A stretch of 64,000 nucleotides of DNA from Clostridiales bacterium (GTDB lineage: Bacteria; Bacillota; Clostridia; Oscillospirales; Oscillospiraceae): NCBI GenBank assembly GCA_014799475.1, contig JAAVHX010000034.1, forward strand, positions 1 to 64,000. Reading direction: 5' to 3'. A program made the position numbers and the translations under genes. This document shows, piece after piece, positions 63,530-64,000 of this stretch. Position 1 is the stretch's first letter. Every line of letters begins with the position of its first letter. The notes under the pieces were generated by a model, which saw only the letters and a program-made list of their open reading frames with translations, did no database searches and was not told where the DNA came from.

Positions 63530-63605
63530 GGCGGGGCCGTCAGCCCCCGTGGCGGCGGCAGCTGGCAGTTATCCCGCCTGAGCCGGCTCTATATACCCCC
63601 CTGAA

Positions 63606-63631
63606 AAGGCCGCCCCGGAAGGGGCGGCCTT
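63606..63631. terminator. Bidirectional terminator after the MATE gene
   Basis: AAGGCCGCCCC pairs with GGGGCGGCCTT over GGAA, between the MATE gene and the convergent deacetylase. Confidence 0.88.
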
Positions 63632-63635
63632 AATT

Positions 63636-64000
63636 TCAGGCTCCGCCGGGGCACTGCCGCCCGGTGTGGTCGATGGAGTAGTCCTGGCCGCAGGTTCCGG
63701 GCACGATGAGCTCGGAGATGGGCACAAAGGTGTACCCCTGCTGCAAAAGCGACTCGATGACACCGGGCAGGGCCTCCGGGGTATGGAGCGCCGCGTTGTG
63801 GAACAGCACGATGGAGCCGGGCTGCACCTTGGAGGTGACACGCTTGGTGATTTCGGCGGCGGGCAGATCCTTCCAGTCCAGGCTGTCCACGTCCCACTGG
63901 ATGGGCTCGATGCCCATGGAGCGTACGGCGTTGATGACGTGGTCGTCGTACTCGCCGTAGGGACAGCGGAACAGGGTGGGCCGCACCCCGGTGACCCCCT
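63636..64000 (-). CDS. Polysaccharide deacetylase (NodB/CE4 family), 3' part
   Basis: The last 120 or so residues; the 5' part lies beyond the window. RPTLFRCPYGEYDDHVINA is the NodB motif around the catalytic arginine and proline, WDVDSLDWKD the next motif, and SIVLFHNAALHTPEALP carries the conserved late histidine, in the form LFHN rather than the usual LxH. Family members remove acetyl groups from peptidoglycan or chitin-like glycans. The N-terminal metal-site motifs are outside the window. Confidence 0.85.
   Translation of the reverse strand, partial: GVTGVRPTLFRCPYGEYDDHVINAVRSMGIEPIQWDVDSLDWKDLPAAEITKRVTSKVQPGSIVLFHNAALHTPEALPGVIESLLQQGYTFVPISELIVPGTCGQDYSIDHTGRQCPGGA

Overview
The window looks like chromosome from a high-GC, spore-forming Clostridia of the Oscillospiraceae type (relatives of Flavonifractor, Lawsonibacter, Oscillibacter or Intestinimonas). 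The grounds are GC-rich codon use together with Firmicutes-specific genes: AddAB rather than RecBCD, RNase M5, RqcP, SpoIIID, a SpoVB-like flippase, XpaC and S-layer (SLH) domains. The genus is an inference from gene content. No rRNA, IS element, prophage or CRISPR array was seen. Most of the window is a housekeeping core, with single accessory genes dropped between operons, several of them visibly AT-richer than their surroundings.

Layout. 1-11 kb: a ferritin-like protein and a HAD phosphatase (-); comEC, holA, an AT-rich P-loop ATPase and rnmV (+); then hisJ and rpiB (-), a palindromic intergenic element, a GT39 protein mannosyltransferase and bioY (-). bioY has a promoter overlapped by a textbook BirA operator. 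11-17 kb: an ATP-grasp protein, then a methionine operon (separate MetH reactivation-domain protein, MetH without that domain, and a homocysteine methyltransferase/MTHFR fusion). 17-24 kb (-): punA, an MTA/SAH deaminase, spoVB, mazG, hup, rqcP, a DUF4430 protein and an ECF S-component. 24-32 kb: AT-rich orphan genes and tRNA-Arg(CCT), typA, xpaC, spoIIID with a sigma-E-like promoter, two tandem copies of a 138-bp structured repeat, a MATE transporter and a cysteine desulfurase.

32-46 kb: an orphan protein behind a sigma-28-like promoter, an HD hydrolase and trmO, hflX, an AT-rich alpha/beta hydrolase, a flavin reductase, rpmE, addBA, and a second orphan protein with a sigma-28-type -10. 46-54 kb: infC-rpmI-rplT, with a leader terminator and a probable ATA start codon; a MoxR/DUF58/transglutaminase operon; rpsF-ssb-rpsR; a VTT-domain membrane protein. 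54-64 kb: an epoxide hydrolase-like protein, a secreted transglutaminase-like SLH protein, a phosphopantetheinyl transferase, two AraC regulators, a minimal kinase-like protein with a GH13 amylase and a MATE transporter, and the 3' part of a polysaccharide deacetylase cut by the window edge.

How parts may work together. The methionine operon regenerates methionine from homocysteine. The MTA/SAH deaminase with purine nucleoside phosphorylase can recycle the nucleosides left by methyl transfer. The ECF S-component with a transcobalamin-C-terminal-like DUF4430 partner could supply a vitamin, possibly the corrinoid MetH needs; that link is inference. The least explained pieces are the DUF4430/ECF pair, the two sigma-28-type orphan genes, the 138-bp tandem element, the kinase-like/GH13/MATE cluster, and a GGGA(A)CCTTT box shared by two neighbouring promoters.
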